Assembly (NCBI RefSeq): GCF_005796225.1
Contig: NZ_VAHO01000014.1
Span: 55,103 to 119,102, forward strand
Origin: Pseudarthrobacter sp. NamE5
GTDB lineage: Bacteria; Actinomycetota; Actinomycetes; Actinomycetales; Micrococcaceae
Direction: 5' to 3'
DNA length: 64,000 nt
Each line of letters begins with the position of its first letter. Within the stretch, counting starts at the first letter, position 1. The notes below the pieces were generated by a model that was given only the letters and a program-made list of their open reading frames with translations, was not told the origin of the DNA and searched no databases. Positions 1-8,263 of this stretch are shown in pieces. The position numbers and the translations under genes are program-made.

Positions 1-633
1 ACCGCGGGTCCGGCTGGTGTATACGGGACGTACCCCGCGTACCGGCGGGTGGTCACCCGCCTACTGGACAGTGGAGTGATGCTGGACGAAGGGATGCTTT
101 ACTTCGATGCCCGGCTGTCACGGCACCATCCCACCGTGGAAGTCCGGGTGGCGGATGTCTGCTTGCGGGCAGAGGACGCCGCGCTCATCGCTATCCTCGT
201 GCGCGCGCTGGTGGAAACGGCAAGCCGTGAGTGGCGCGACGGCATCGACCCGACGCCGGTGCCTACCGTGCTTTTGCGCATGGCATCGTGGCAGGCGAGC
301 AGTGCCGGGCTGAGCGGAGAGCTGCTGGACTTCGGCAACTTCCGGCCCGCACCGGCTCCGTATGTTGTCCGGTCCCTGGTGGAATACCTGGCGCCGGTCC
401 TGGACGAACAGGGCGAGCTCGCCCTGGCGCGGCACGGCGTGGAGGACGTCATCGCGCGGGGGACAGGGGCGGCTGAACAACGCCGGGTACGGGATAAGGC
501 CCTGGTTGCGCAGCCGGACGATTTCGGCTTCGGTGCAGTAGTGCGGCACGCCGTAAACATCACGATGCGGGACACACTTGACCTTTCTGAGGTGACCGCG
601 GTTCCGGAGCTAATCCGGGTGCGGCAGCCCTAG
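1..633 (+). CDS. Carboxylate-amine ligase, YbdK/GCS2 family, C-terminal part
   Basis: The reading frame is open from the first base of the window, so only the C-terminal ~210 residues are present. The piece reads [12 protein letters not shown], then [20 protein letters not shown], the conserved end of the glutamate-cysteine ligase type 2 fold, followed by a helical tail with [10 protein letters not shown] and [13 protein letters not shown]. Family members ligate a carboxylate (often glutamate) to an amine such as cysteine using ATP; the true substrate in actinobacteria is usually unknown. The catalytic N-terminal half lies outside the window. The next gene is convergent, 11 bases downstream. 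The family assignment is recognised from the conserved [16 protein letters not shown] block. Confidence 0.85.
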   Translation, partial: TAGPAGVYGTYPAYRRVVTRLLDSGVMLDEGMLYFDARLSRHHPTVEVRVADVCLRAEDAALIAILVRALVETASREWRDGIDPTPVPTVLLRMASWQASSAGLSGELLDFGNFRPAPAPYVVRSLVEYLAPVLDEQGELALARHGVEDVIARGTGAAEQRRVRDKALVAQPDDFGFGAVVRHAVNITMRDTLDLSEVTAVPELIRVRQP

Positions 634-644
634 AGGGCGGCGTC

Positions 645-2105
645 CTACGCGGACAGCCTCTCCCGCAACGCCTCTTCCAAAAGACTTGTCTTGCTACTTA
701 GTATTCCGGGTTGCCAGAGGGGTGGTTCCCAGTCCTGGTGCTCGCTTTTGTACCTTCGGCGGGTGGGTGAGATCCAGCCGGGTGGTTCGTTCTTGGTGGC
801 CGGGGTTGGTTTCCAGCCGCTGGTGTGGCGGAGCCGGTGGTGTTTGGGGCAGGGTTGTCCGAGGTTGCTGATCCCGGTGGTGCCGCCCTTGGCCCAGGCG
901 AGGAGGTGGTCTGCTTCGTTGTCCAGGGAGTGGCTGCTGCAGCCGGGGAAGGGGCATTTGCCGTCCCGCAACCGCAGCCAGTTCCGCATTGCCTTGGTCA
1001 CCCGGTAGCTGGTCCGGCCAATTTCCAGCGGTACCCCGTCCCAGGGGTCGACCAGCACGCGGTGGAACGACTCGGCCCCGTCCGCGACGAGTCTGCGCGC
1101 CATTGAGGCCGGGATGGGGCCGTGGCCATCGAGCATGGCCGGTTCCTCGGTGAAGCCGAGCAGCGAGCACGGGCACTGTGACCAGCACCTGCGCCCACGG
1201 CGCCTGTGGCTCGGCAGGAGTGGTACTGGTTCCGCTGGCGAGGAGGGCTGTCGCGGGACGTCTGCCATCAGTTGTGGAAGGGTGCGGCGTTCGTCCGGTC
1301 CCTGTAGTCCGCGAGCCAGGGCCCGGGTCCGGTTCCAGGCGGCGTTGGCCTGATCCGCCGTCAGGTACATGGAAACCCACGCCATCGCGTCCCGGTCCGG
1401 GGCGTATTCCATCCGCCGGTCCGTGACACGTTTGAGGTGGCGCTTTTCGATCGAGTCGGGGTGGTGGTGTTCCCGCCACGAGCGTACCTTCCGCCGCAGC
1501 CTCGCCGGCGGCAGCACACCTGCGATGCCCCCAGGGCCTGCACCCGGAGCATCGTTCAGGAAGTGCCTTTCCAGGGCTGCGGTGGCGGCCGGGTCCAGTC
1601 CGGTGGTCTCGTCCACCAGGACCCTGGCGTTCTGCCAGGGGACCTCCCCGGACTGCAATGCGCCCAGCGCTGCCGGCAACGAACTGGTCAACGCATGCGC
1701 TTCACCGATCAGTGCCCCGGCTGCACGCTCACCGATGGTCAAGACGCACGCCACCTCCGCCACCATAGCCATCTCCCGGCCCGAGACCCACTCCGGACGA
1801 GAAGCAGGATCCTCCATGGCTGCGGTTGCCTTCACATGGCCGTCCACCAGCCGCACCTTCAATGCGGCGGTTGCGGCCTCAATCTTGCGGACCAGCGCCA
1901 GCCCGTCCAAACAGTCATCAGCGAACTCCTGGAGCGGATCAGCATCGGCGGCAGGCACGGCATCCACGGGGGCGGCATCAGGAGAACCGACGACGATGCG
2001 CGTAAGCTCACCCACGAAACCGGCCACGGAGGCAACGGCAGCCGCAACCCCGGCCTTGTCCCCCAGGTCCGGGCTCGCTGCTCTGTGGGCTGCTCCGCTT
2101 TCCAT
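645..2105 (-). CDS. DUF222 / HNH endonuclease-domain protein (13E12 repeat family), with an out-of-frame internal segment
   Basis: The predicted product has 486 residues. Residues ~40-300 are the DUF222 (13E12) region and the C-terminus carries an HNH nuclease motif (CPFPGCSS, EADHLLAWAKGG, CPKHHRLRH). The family is abundant in actinobacteria and its biological role is unclear. The ATG at 2105 (MESGAAHR) was chosen because residues upstream of it in the open frame (MRMTASRAEY...) do not look like the family. Between about 1170 and 1256 the protein in this frame is atypical (PLLPSHRRRGRRCW), while the neighbouring frame gives the expected TTPAEPQAPWAQVLVTVPV. This points to two nearly compensating indels, so the gene remains open but ~30 residues are scrambled. 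It may be damaged in function, or the sequence may contain base errors. Confidence 0.8.
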   Translation of the reverse strand: MESGAAHRAASPDLGDKAGVAAAVASVAGFVGELTRIVVGSPDAAPVDAVPAADADPLQEFADDCLDGLALVRKIEAATAALKVRLVDGHVKATAAMEDPASRPEWVSGREMAMVAEVACVLTIGERAAGALIGEAHALTSSLPAALGALQSGEVPWQNARVLVDETTGLDPAATAALERHFLNDAPGAGPGGIAGVLPPARLRRKVRSWREHHHPDSIEKRHLKRVTDRRMEYAPDRDAMAWVSMYLTADQANAAWNRTRALARGLQGPDERRTLPQLMADVPRQPSSPAEPVPLLPSHRRRGRRCWSQCPCSLLGFTEEPAMLDGHGPIPASMARRLVADGAESFHRVLVDPWDGVPLEIGRTSYRVTKAMRNWLRLRDGKCPFPGCSSHSLDNEADHLLAWAKGGTTGISNLGQPCPKHHRLRHTSGWKPTPATKNEPPGWISPTRRRYKSEHQDWEPPLWQPGILSSKTSLLEEALRERLSA

Positions 2106-2230
2106 ACCCCAAGCATGCCAAGGGGGTCTGACATTTGGTGGTGCGGTTACAAGGGCTGGCATGAGATGGGGTCGACAAGCCCAACCACCAACCCATAGCG
2201 CCCTGGAAGGGGACGTGCGATACTCGGCGC

Positions 2231-2548
2231 GTGACGCCGTCATACGCATTCACAGCCGAACTGTGGCTCTACCCGGGCGAGGCTGCCTGGCATTTCCTCA
2301 CGCTGCCGGCCGACGTGGCAGACGGCATCGCGGACCACATCGCGGAGCGAAGCATCGGCAGGAAAGCCTTCGGATCGGTGAAGGTGACAGCGGAGATCGG
2401 GAGCCAGACCTGGCAGACGTCGATTTTCCCGGACACCAAGGCCGGTTCCTACCTGCTGCCGGTGAAAAAGGCAGTCAGGGACAAAGCCCGCATCAAGGCC
2501 GGGGACAGCGTCGCTGTCCGGCTGGAACTCCAGCCGGACAGCGCATAG
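2231..2548 (+). CDS. DUF1905 domain protein
   Basis: A 105-residue protein with a GTG start. It matches the DUF1905 beta-barrel-like family: FTAELWLYPGEAAWHFLTLP at the N-terminus, a central FGSVKVTAEIG, and the ending SYLLPVKKAVRDKARIKAGD. No enzymatic role is established for this small family, which is often encoded alone or fused to YdeI-like domains. No strong ribosome-binding site is visible; GGAAGGGG lies about 18 bases upstream. It is divergent from the DUF222 gene and convergent with metZ. Confidence 0.75.
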   Translation: MTPSYAFTAELWLYPGEAAWHFLTLPADVADGIADHIAERSIGRKAFGSVKVTAEIGSQTWQTSIFPDTKAGSYLLPVKKAVRDKARIKAGDSVAVRLELQPDSA

Positions 2549-2592
2549 GCGGACAGGACAGCGCCGGAGGAAGCACCACCGCAGAGAACCAG

Positions 2593-3801
2593 CTAGATCT
2601 GCTTGAGTGCCTGCTCAAGGTCGCGGATCAGGTCGTCGGCGTCTTCGAGGCCCACGGACAGCCGCACCACACCGTCGGTGAGGCCGATGGCGGCGCGGCC
2701 CTCGGGACCCATGGCGCGATGCGTAGTGGTGGCCGGGTGGGTGATGAGGGATTTCGCATCGCCGAGGTTGTTGGAGATGTCGATGATCCGCAGGGCGTCC
2801 AGCAGCGCAAAGGCCGCCTCCTTGCCCGAACGTCCGCCGGAAGGGGCCAGCTCCAGCGTCAGCACCGTGCCGCCGGCGCTCATCTGCCTCGCCGCGAGGT
2901 CATACTGCGGGTGCGACTTCAGGAGCGGGTACTTCACCCAGCTCACGGCCGGCTGCTGTTCCAGCCACTCGGCCAGCCGCAGGGCCGTGGCGGAGGAGTG
3001 GTTGACGCGCAGGGACATGGTTTCCAGCCCCTTGGTCAGAACCCACGCATTGAAGGCGGACAACGCCGGGCCCGTGTGGCGCATCAGCTGCTTCACCGGG
3101 CCGTCGATAAATTCCTTCGTGCCCAGGATGGCGCCGCCCAGAACCCTGCCCTGGCCGTCGATGTGCTTGGTCCCGGAGTAGACAATGACGTCGGCCCCGA
3201 GCTGGCCGCAGCGCTGCAGCAGGGGAGTGGCAAAGACATTGTCGACGACGACCTGCGCGCCCGCGGCGTGCGCCAGTTCGCTGACTGCGGCGATGTCCAC
3301 AATCTCCTGCATGGGGTTGGACGGGGATTCGAAGAAGACGGCGGTGGTGGACTTGGAGAGCGCCTCGCGCCACTGCCCAAGGTCCGGGCCGTCCACGAAC
3401 ACCGTTTCCACACCCCACCGCGGCAGGATTTCGTTGAGGATCACGAAGCAGGAGCCGAACAGCGAACGGGCAGCCACCACGCGGTCCCCGGCAGCCAGCA
3501 GGGCACCCAAGGCGGTGAACACGGCAGACATGCCGGATGCAGTCGCAAAGCATGCCTCTGCGCCTTCCAAAAGGCGCAGCCGCTCCTGGAAGGTGGCCAC
3601 GGAGGGGTTGCCATAGCGGGAGTAGACGAAGCGCTCCTCCTCGCCGGTGAAGGCCCGCTCGGCAGCAGCGGCGGACTCATACACGAAACCTGAGTTCAGG
3701 AAGATGGCCTCGCTGGTTTCCTGGAAATTGGTGCGGTCCAGCCCGCCGCGGACGGCCTGGGTATCAGGGCTCCAGCCAGCGGCGTCTTCGTTGAAGGTCA
3801 C
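2593..3801 (-). CDS. metZ: O-succinylhomoserine sulfhydrylase
   Basis: A 402-residue PLP enzyme of the Cys/Met metabolism family (trans-sulfuration enzymes, fold type I). It makes homocysteine from O-succinyl- or O-acetylhomoserine and sulfide in methionine synthesis. Visible signatures are YSRYGNPSV, the cofactor-stacking region around FATASGMSAV, VVVDNVFATP, and the PLP-lysine motif YSGTKHIDGQGRVLGG. Length is normal. It ends a three-gene unit: its start (3801) directly abuts the stop of the rhodanese gene (3802), which in turn overlaps the DUF1737 gene. A SAM-IV-like riboswitch precedes the unit, fitting feedback by S-adenosylmethionine. metZ is preferred over metB because of the GTKHIDGQGR form and the sulfur-carrier neighbours. 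Confidence 0.88.
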   Translation of the reverse strand: MTFNEDAAGWSPDTQAVRGGLDRTNFQETSEAIFLNSGFVYESAAAAERAFTGEEERFVYSRYGNPSVATFQERLRLLEGAEACFATASGMSAVFTALGALLAAGDRVVAARSLFGSCFVILNEILPRWGVETVFVDGPDLGQWREALSKSTTAVFFESPSNPMQEIVDIAAVSELAHAAGAQVVVDNVFATPLLQRCGQLGADVIVYSGTKHIDGQGRVLGGAILGTKEFIDGPVKQLMRHTGPALSAFNAWVLTKGLETMSLRVNHSSATALRLAEWLEQQPAVSWVKYPLLKSHPQYDLAARQMSAGGTVLTLELAPSGGRSGKEAAFALLDALRIIDISNNLGDAKSLITHPATTTHRAMGPEGRAAIGLTDGVVRLSVGLEDADDLIRDLEQALKQI

Positions 3802-4212
3802 TTAGTTTTTTCCCAGGTTGGTCGGCAGGCCGCGGTTCTTCCAGCCGTTGACGGTGCGTTCGCCGTAGCGGTCCGGCTCACCCTCAAAGCCCTCCAGCAC
3901 GTTGTAGGAGGTGAAGCCCGCTTGCGTGGCGGCAATCGCCGCGGCAATGGAACGCTGCCCGGAGCGGCACAGGAAAACCAACTCAGTGGCCGGGTCCTCC
4001 GGCGCCTGCTGGGTGAGGTCGTTGATGAAGTCGGGGTTGGGGATGCCGCCCGGGAAAGTCCACTGGATGAACAGCGGATCGTTGTCCGTGGCCTTGGTGT
4101 CAGGGATGCCGATGTGGGCCCATTCGCCCTCGGTGCGCACATCCACCAGTATGGCGCCCTGCTCCAGCTTCTCCCAGGCCTCCTGCGGCGTCAGGTCTCC
4201 TGCGTAGCTCAT
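3802..4212 (-). CDS. Rhodanese-like domain protein
   Basis: A 136-residue single rhodanese domain. DVRTEGEWAHIG is the N-terminal CH2A signature and LVFLCRSGQRS holds the active-site loop with catalytic Cys (CRSGQRS). Such proteins pass persulfide sulfur between donors and acceptors in the cytoplasm. Its start overlaps the stop of the DUF1737 gene by four bases (4209-4212, ATGA type) and its stop abuts the metZ start. Translational coupling with metZ suggests that it feeds or senses sulfide for homocysteine synthesis (inference). Confidence 0.88.
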   Translation of the reverse strand: MSYAGDLTPQEAWEKLEQGAILVDVRTEGEWAHIGIPDTKATDNDPLFIQWTFPGGIPNPDFINDLTQQAPEDPATELVFLCRSGQRSIAAAIAATQAGFTSYNVLEGFEGEPDRYGERTVNGWKNRGLPTNLGKN

Positions 4213-4487
4213 GCGTGGCCCTCGCCGTCAAACTCGAGGTCCTCGCCGGCGGAGTCGAGGTCGTCAACTGCGTTAGCCACGGCGGCGTCCGCCGAGGCAA
4301 TCGCTGCCGGCAGGACAACCGCCTGCGCCACGATCACGCTGGTGCCGTTGAAGGTTGCTGCCGGGCTGCCGTGCAGTACGTATCCCTCGGCCAGGGCGTT
4401 CGAGATCCGTTCGCAGAATTCGCGGTTGTCCGCGCCACTGATCAGGCGGTAAGACAGTTTTTCTTCAAGGGCGGGTGCGTCGGACAC
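4209..4487 (-). CDS. DUF1737 domain protein, first gene of the metZ operon
   Basis: A 92-residue protein. Its first ~60 residues fit DUF1737 (YRLISGADNREFCERISNAL, then GYVLHGSPAATFNG and VIVAQAVV), followed by an acidic tail. The function is unknown. The GTG start at 4487 has a good ribosome-binding site (AAGGAG) eight to nine bases upstream. It is the first gene behind a SAM-IV-like riboswitch and is co-transcribed with the rhodanese gene and metZ, so a link to methionine or sulfur metabolism is likely but only inferred from context. Confidence 0.75.
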   Translation of the reverse strand: MSDAPALEEKLSYRLISGADNREFCERISNALAEGYVLHGSPAATFNGTSVIVAQAVVLPAAIASADAAVANAVDDLDSAGEDLEFDGEGHA

Positions 4488-4535
4488 GACGGATCTCCTT
4501 CTCTCACGCTTGCAGCTCGAATGGGTCGATATGCC

Positions 4536-4616
4536 GAGTACTCACCTGAGGCACCCCGCCGCGGAAGGAGGGTTGCCGACCGGCCAGTCAGGGCTTGGCA
4601 CCGGTACTCATTACTC
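4536..4616 (-). promoter_or_regulatory. SAM-IV-like riboswitch upstream of the metZ operon
   Basis: On the minus strand the leader contains ATGAGTACCGGTGCCAAG, then the P2 region with CTGGCCGG, GGCAACCCTCC, CCGCGGCGGGGTGCC and GGTGAGTACTC. GAGTA (4612-4616) pairs with TACTC (4536-4540) as P1. This order matches the SAM-I/SAM-IV clan core; the GGCAACCCTCC and GCGGGGTGCC blocks are typical of the actinobacterial SAM-IV class. The 3' end lies about 48 bases before the GTG of the DUF1737 gene, close enough for control of translation or attenuation. Binding SAM should lower expression of the methionine operon. Confidence 0.8.
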
Positions 4617-4841
4617 CCCCAAAAAGTAACACTTGGCGCCGGAAGCCGCACCGCCGTCGTCGTCATGTTGCGTAACTGAAGGCAAAAGCTGCCTTGGCCC
4701 GAGCCTCGCCCGAGGAATGGACGACGGCGCAATCACCTCGGGTGGTCCGCTTTCCTGTCCTGTCGCGGGCCGCCGGACGGATAAAGTTTTACCGGGGCAA
4801 CGCCCCGTCATCCGGTCTCAGCCTCGGGGGTTCCCATCAGC

Positions 4842-7307
4842 ATGCCTACTGCCGCGCCGCGCCGCCGGCCCACTCCGTCCCGGAAGCTCCGGACGCCGGC
4901 CGCCTGGGTACTCCTTGCCACGCTCCTGATGGCCCTGGTTGCCCTGCCGGCAGGTCCGGCGGCTGCGGAGGAACTAAGTCCCCAGGAGGGCAAACCGCTG
5001 CTCGGCGCCGTCCTGGAATGGGGCGAGGACTCGGCGGCCGGTTTCACGGAAAGGCTCGGCGCCGCTCCGGCCGTGTTCGGCCATGACATCGCGATGCCCT
5101 ACCGTTCCTCCGAACGGAACGATATTCAGGGCTTCCTTGAGCAGTCCTCGCTGCAGGGCGCCCATGCCATGCTTACGGTCAAGCCCACAGTGCCGCTGGA
5201 CCAGCTCGACGCCGCCGCTGCTGCTTCATTCGCGGAGAAGGTGGGGGAGCTGACGGCCGGCTTCAGGGGGCAGCTGCTGATTCGCTTCGCCCCGGACGCG
5301 AATGCCAGCTGGGTGGAGTGGGGCCAGCAGCCTGCCGCTTATCGGGACGCTTTCCGGGCGGTCGCGGAGGCCTTCATGAAGGACGACGGCAACCGGGCGA
5401 TTATGGTTTGGGAACCGTACCTGGGCAAGGACTACCCCTTCGACCGGCACCGGAATGCACCTGCGCCGGGAACCGAAGGCTTCAACCTGCTGGACACCAA
5501 CGGTGACGGGGAGTGGAACGCTTCCGACGCGGCCTACGAGCCGTACTACCCCGGGGACGACGCCGTGGACTGGGTGGGCCTGACGGCGTACCACGATGAC
5601 ACCGCGGGCCGCTCTGCCGTCAACACCATGCCGCGGACTGGTGAGCTGCAGGAGATGCTGGCGGCCCCGGAAGGCGAGAACTTTTACGCCACCTACGCGC
5701 AGGGCAGGGACAAGCCGTTCCTGCTGCACACAGCGGCCTTCTACAGTCCGGCGGCGGGTGGCGTCGCCGAAGCGGACATCAAGAAGAGTTGGTGGGACCA
5801 GGTCCTTGGAACTGTCACGTCCACTGAGTTCGCCAATACTGCAGCTGTGGTCTGGGACGAGCGCACCGGTACACGGGACACCGGTGTTGTCGGCATTGAC
5901 TGGCGGCTCACCGGGAATTCCGCTGTTGCAGACGCCGCCCGTAGCAGGCTGGAAGCATCGCCGATGGTCACCGGCCCCGTAACCGAAGTGGCTTCCGGGG
6001 CAGGCTACTCCCGCTCCAACACCCTGTCTGGAGCCGCGGCCTGGACCGTCGGGGCAGCGCTGGTGGTGCTCCTGGTGGCACTGTGGCAAATCCCGCGCCG
6101 GGTCAGCGCCGTAGCCGGCTGGGGCTACAGTGACCCGTCCAGCAGGGACTCGCGGGTGGACCTGCTGCGGGGCATGGCCATCGTTTTCGTGGTGGTTAAC
6201 CACTTGGGGATGACCTCCCTGTTCCAGCTGCTTACCCAGGAAGCGGTGGGCTTTGTCTCGGGTGCGGAACTGTTCGTCCTGTTCTCCGGCCTAGTGGTAG
6301 GCATGGTGTACGGGCCCAGAGTCAAAAAAGACTTTGGGACGGTAGTGGACCTCACCTCCCGGCGCGCCGGAAAGCTCTATGTGACCGCACTCGTGGTGCT
6401 GGTCGGCGTCTTCCTGCTATCCCTGGTTCCGGTCTTCCGGACCGAGGCCCTGACCACTTTCGTTGACCAGGGCACCGGGGGTGCCGGGCATGGCGGCGCC
6501 GGACGGACCTACGATCTGTACGCGGGCATGGAAACGCTGTTCCAGTTTCCCGTGCCGCCGCAGGTCCTGCCCGCCGTCCTGCTGCTCCAGTTCGGACCCT
6601 GGCAGTTCAACGTCATGGGACTGTACGTGGTGCTGCTGCTGGCCAGCCCACTGATCCTCTGGTCGCTCAACCGGGGCAAGGCGCTCTGGGTGCTGGCGGG
6701 AACGCTCGCGGTATACGCGGTGGGCACCGTGACGCGGTTCCGGATCCTGCCGTCCCAGTTCGAGGATTCGTTCCCCCTCCTGGTGTGGCAGGTGCTTTTC
6801 GTGATCGGGCTCGTGGCCGGGTTCCACCGCCGCCGCATCGTTGCCTGGCTCTCCGCCCATACCTGGGCGGTAGCTGCTTGCACTGCTGCCGCTTTCGCCT
6901 TCGCCTTCCTGTCCTGGGGCAACCCCTACCTGGCCAACGGTTTAGACGTCCGGCTTTCGGTGGTTCCGGAGACGCTGTACCGGAACATGTACGACCTGCT
7001 CTTCGCCCGGACGTACCTGGCCCCGGGCCGGCTGCTCAACGTCCTGGTCCTGGTGGTGGCGGCCTACGCCTTCCTCACCGCCTACTGGAAGCCGGTGCAA
7101 CGGGCCCTGGGCTGGCTCCTGATCCCCTTGGGCCGGGCCACCCTCTACGTGTTCATCATGCACGTGGTGCTCATCGCCGTGGTTGCCAACATCCCGGTAC
7201 TGCAGCAGGGGGACATTTTCATCAACACACTCGGCTACGCGCTCGTGCTCGGACTTCTCTGGGCCATGGTGCGGACCCGGTTCCTTTTCAGGATCATTCC
7301 GACGTGA
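4842..7307 (+). CDS. Fusion of a secreted GH26-like domain (catalytic residues lost) to an OpgC-type membrane acyltransferase domain
   Basis: An 821-residue protein. Residues ~18-43 form a signal peptide or signal anchor. Residues ~50-375 are GH26 (beta-mannanase)-like, with DTNGDGEWNASD and YYPGDDAVDWVGLTAYH matching the secreted paralog at 47966-49246. Residue 152 is Asp in RFAPDANASW where the paralog has the acid/base Glu (RFGQEMNGSW). The nucleophile region reads KPFLLHTAAF instead of KPLAITESAA, so both catalytic Glu residues are absent and the domain may only bind glycan. A TM at ~398-416 is followed by ~9-10 TMs beginning RVDLLRGMAIVFVVVNH, typical of OpgC/acyltransferase-3-like proteins. 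Together it looks like an envelope polysaccharide O-acyltransferase with an extracellular glycan-recognition domain (inference). The ATG at 4842 has a weak upstream G-rich site. Confidence 0.75.
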   Translation: MPTAAPRRRPTPSRKLRTPAAWVLLATLLMALVALPAGPAAAEELSPQEGKPLLGAVLEWGEDSAAGFTERLGAAPAVFGHDIAMPYRSSERNDIQGFLEQSSLQGAHAMLTVKPTVPLDQLDAAAAASFAEKVGELTAGFRGQLLIRFAPDANASWVEWGQQPAAYRDAFRAVAEAFMKDDGNRAIMVWEPYLGKDYPFDRHRNAPAPGTEGFNLLDTNGDGEWNASDAAYEPYYPGDDAVDWVGLTAYHDDTAGRSAVNTMPRTGELQEMLAAPEGENFYATYAQGRDKPFLLHTAAFYSPAAGGVAEADIKKSWWDQVLGTVTSTEFANTAAVVWDERTGTRDTGVVGIDWRLTGNSAVADAARSRLEASPMVTGPVTEVASGAGYSRSNTLSGAAAWTVGAALVVLLVALWQIPRRVSAVAGWGYSDPSSRDSRVDLLRGMAIVFVVVNHLGMTSLFQLLTQEAVGFVSGAELFVLFSGLVVGMVYGPRVKKDFGTVVDLTSRRAGKLYVTALVVLVGVFLLSLVPVFRTEALTTFVDQGTGGAGHGGAGRTYDLYAGMETLFQFPVPPQVLPAVLLLQFGPWQFNVMGLYVVLLLASPLILWSLNRGKALWVLAGTLAVYAVGTVTRFRILPSQFEDSFPLLVWQVLFVIGLVAGFHRRRIVAWLSAHTWAVAACTAAAFAFAFLSWGNPYLANGLDVRLSVVPETLYRNMYDLLFARTYLAPGRLLNVLVLVVAAYAFLTAYWKPVQRALGWLLIPLGRATLYVFIMHVVLIAVVANIPVLQQGDIFINTLGYALVLGLLWAMVRTRFLFRIIPT

Positions 7308-7329
7308 GGCTGCTGAGGGCCCAAAAGAA

Positions 7330-7370
7330 AGGCGTGGACCGCTTGCCGGGAAAGGCAGCGGTCCACGCCT
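7330..7370. terminator. Strong hairpin between convergent genes
   Basis: AGGCGTGGACCGC (7330-7342) pairs with GCGGTCCACGCCT (7358-7370), and TTGCC/GGCA continues the stem with one bulge, leaving a GGGAAA loop. There is no long T-tract on either side. It lies 22 bases after the OpgC-fusion stop and 20 bases after the stop of the convergent small gene, so it can serve both strands. Confidence 0.6.
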
Positions 7371-7390
7371 GATCAGTTCAGCAGGTTCTC

Positions 7391-7645
7391 CTAGACGAGC
7401 CCGGGGTAGCTTGCCAGGATGTAGTCGGCAGCTGCCGGTCCCTTCATACGCAGGCCGTAGTGACCGGGCGTAATCCGCTGATTCATGGCCGACCAGAAAA
7501 TCGACTCGCGGCCCGGCTTGTGCTGGTTAATGAAGCACCAGCTGGTGTACAGCCCATAAAGGCGATCCCGGTCCAGTGTCGCTTCCGAGGCTTGGTCGAT
7601 GTAGGTGGCTTCCTGGAGAAAGAGGTCGAACTGCGAATGCGCCAT
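7391..7645 (-). CDS. Small hypothetical protein
   Basis: 84 residues; not recognised. It is rich in aromatic residues (LYGLYTSWCFINQHKPG, ILASYPGLV), with no signal peptide or membrane segment. The ATG at 7645 is preceded by GAAGGGAAG at a suitable distance, and codon use looks like that of real genes here. It sits alone between two convergent or divergent neighbours. A cytoplasmic protein conserved among Arthrobacter-like genomes is plausible; no function is proposed. Confidence 0.55.
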   Translation of the reverse strand: MAHSQFDLFLQEATYIDQASEATLDRDRLYGLYTSWCFINQHKPGRESIFWSAMNQRITPGHYGLRMKGPAAADYILASYPGLV

Positions 7646-7779
7646 GATGGCTTCCCTTCGCTCAGGTGCGGTGGTGCCGCCGTTCGGCTACAGCAGCGAG
7701 CTCAAATGCCCTGCACGGGGCAATGGCGTTTCGGAACCCCTCCAGATCAAGGGGCCAACGGGCGGTCTCACTTCCGCAT

Positions 7780-7809
7780 CTACAATGTAGACTTTACTCG
7801 TAGGCTACA
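7780..7809. promoter_or_regulatory. TetR-type operator-like inverted repeats
   Basis: CTACAATGTAG (7780-7790) is a short palindrome, and TGTAG (7786-7790) is mirrored by CTACA (7805-7809) across a 14-base spacer. It lies just upstream of the TetR remnant and between it and the divergent gene at 7645, as expected for an autoregulated TetR operator. The repressor appears broken, so the site may be a relic. Confidence 0.35.
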
Positions 7810-7823
7810 TATGCGGCAAGCGT

Positions 7824-8156
7824 ATGCATTTAGCCTTGGACAGCTTGCCGCCCGCACCCTCTCGGACGGAAGCCTTGGCCCCCCTGAAAGCGCCCGCCAC
7901 AGCGGGGGCTGCCAGGAAACCCCGGCTAAGCAGGGAGATCGTGCTCATCACGGCAGGCTTCAGCCCGGTCGGCGCCCTGCACGTCTACCGCGCCTACTAC
8001 GGCTTCCTCTACGACCATATCCTCAACGAACTGCAGGAATTCGTGGTGGATCCGGAGGAGAACGAGGTGCTGCTGCGGCTGGGCCAGGGGCTGACAATTC
8101 TGCTGTCCGGCCTCGAATCCCAGCTCTCGCTGCAGCATACGCCCGCCGGGAACTAG
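7824..8156 (+). pseudogene. TetR/AcrR-type regulator remnant (HTH lost, internal deletion)
   Basis: The 110-residue frame retains a piece of the ligand-binding half of a TetR_C-type repressor (PRLSREIVL, SPVGALHVYRAYYGFL, LNELQEFVVDPEENE) and its end (QGLTILLSGLE). The DNA-binding helix-turn-helix expected at the N-terminus is absent, replaced by a Pro/Ala-rich stretch. About 25-30 residues normally found between LRLG and QGL are missing. A real DNA-binding repressor is therefore unlikely. A truncated but expressed dimerisation partner cannot be excluded. Confidence 0.5.
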
Positions 8157-8263
8157 CCGCTCTCTGGGGTTGACCTGTTGGGGGCGGTGGAAGCGCTGCT
8201 CGACAGAGCATGCCAAAAATCACCGCGTGGCCATCGCCCGGCCCCACCGGGCCTCCACGGCGT

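Noticed and set aside
1369..3693. 774-codon plus-strand frame across the HNH and metZ genes
   Set aside because: Shadow of real minus-strand genes in high-GC DNA; low-complexity composition and no domain.
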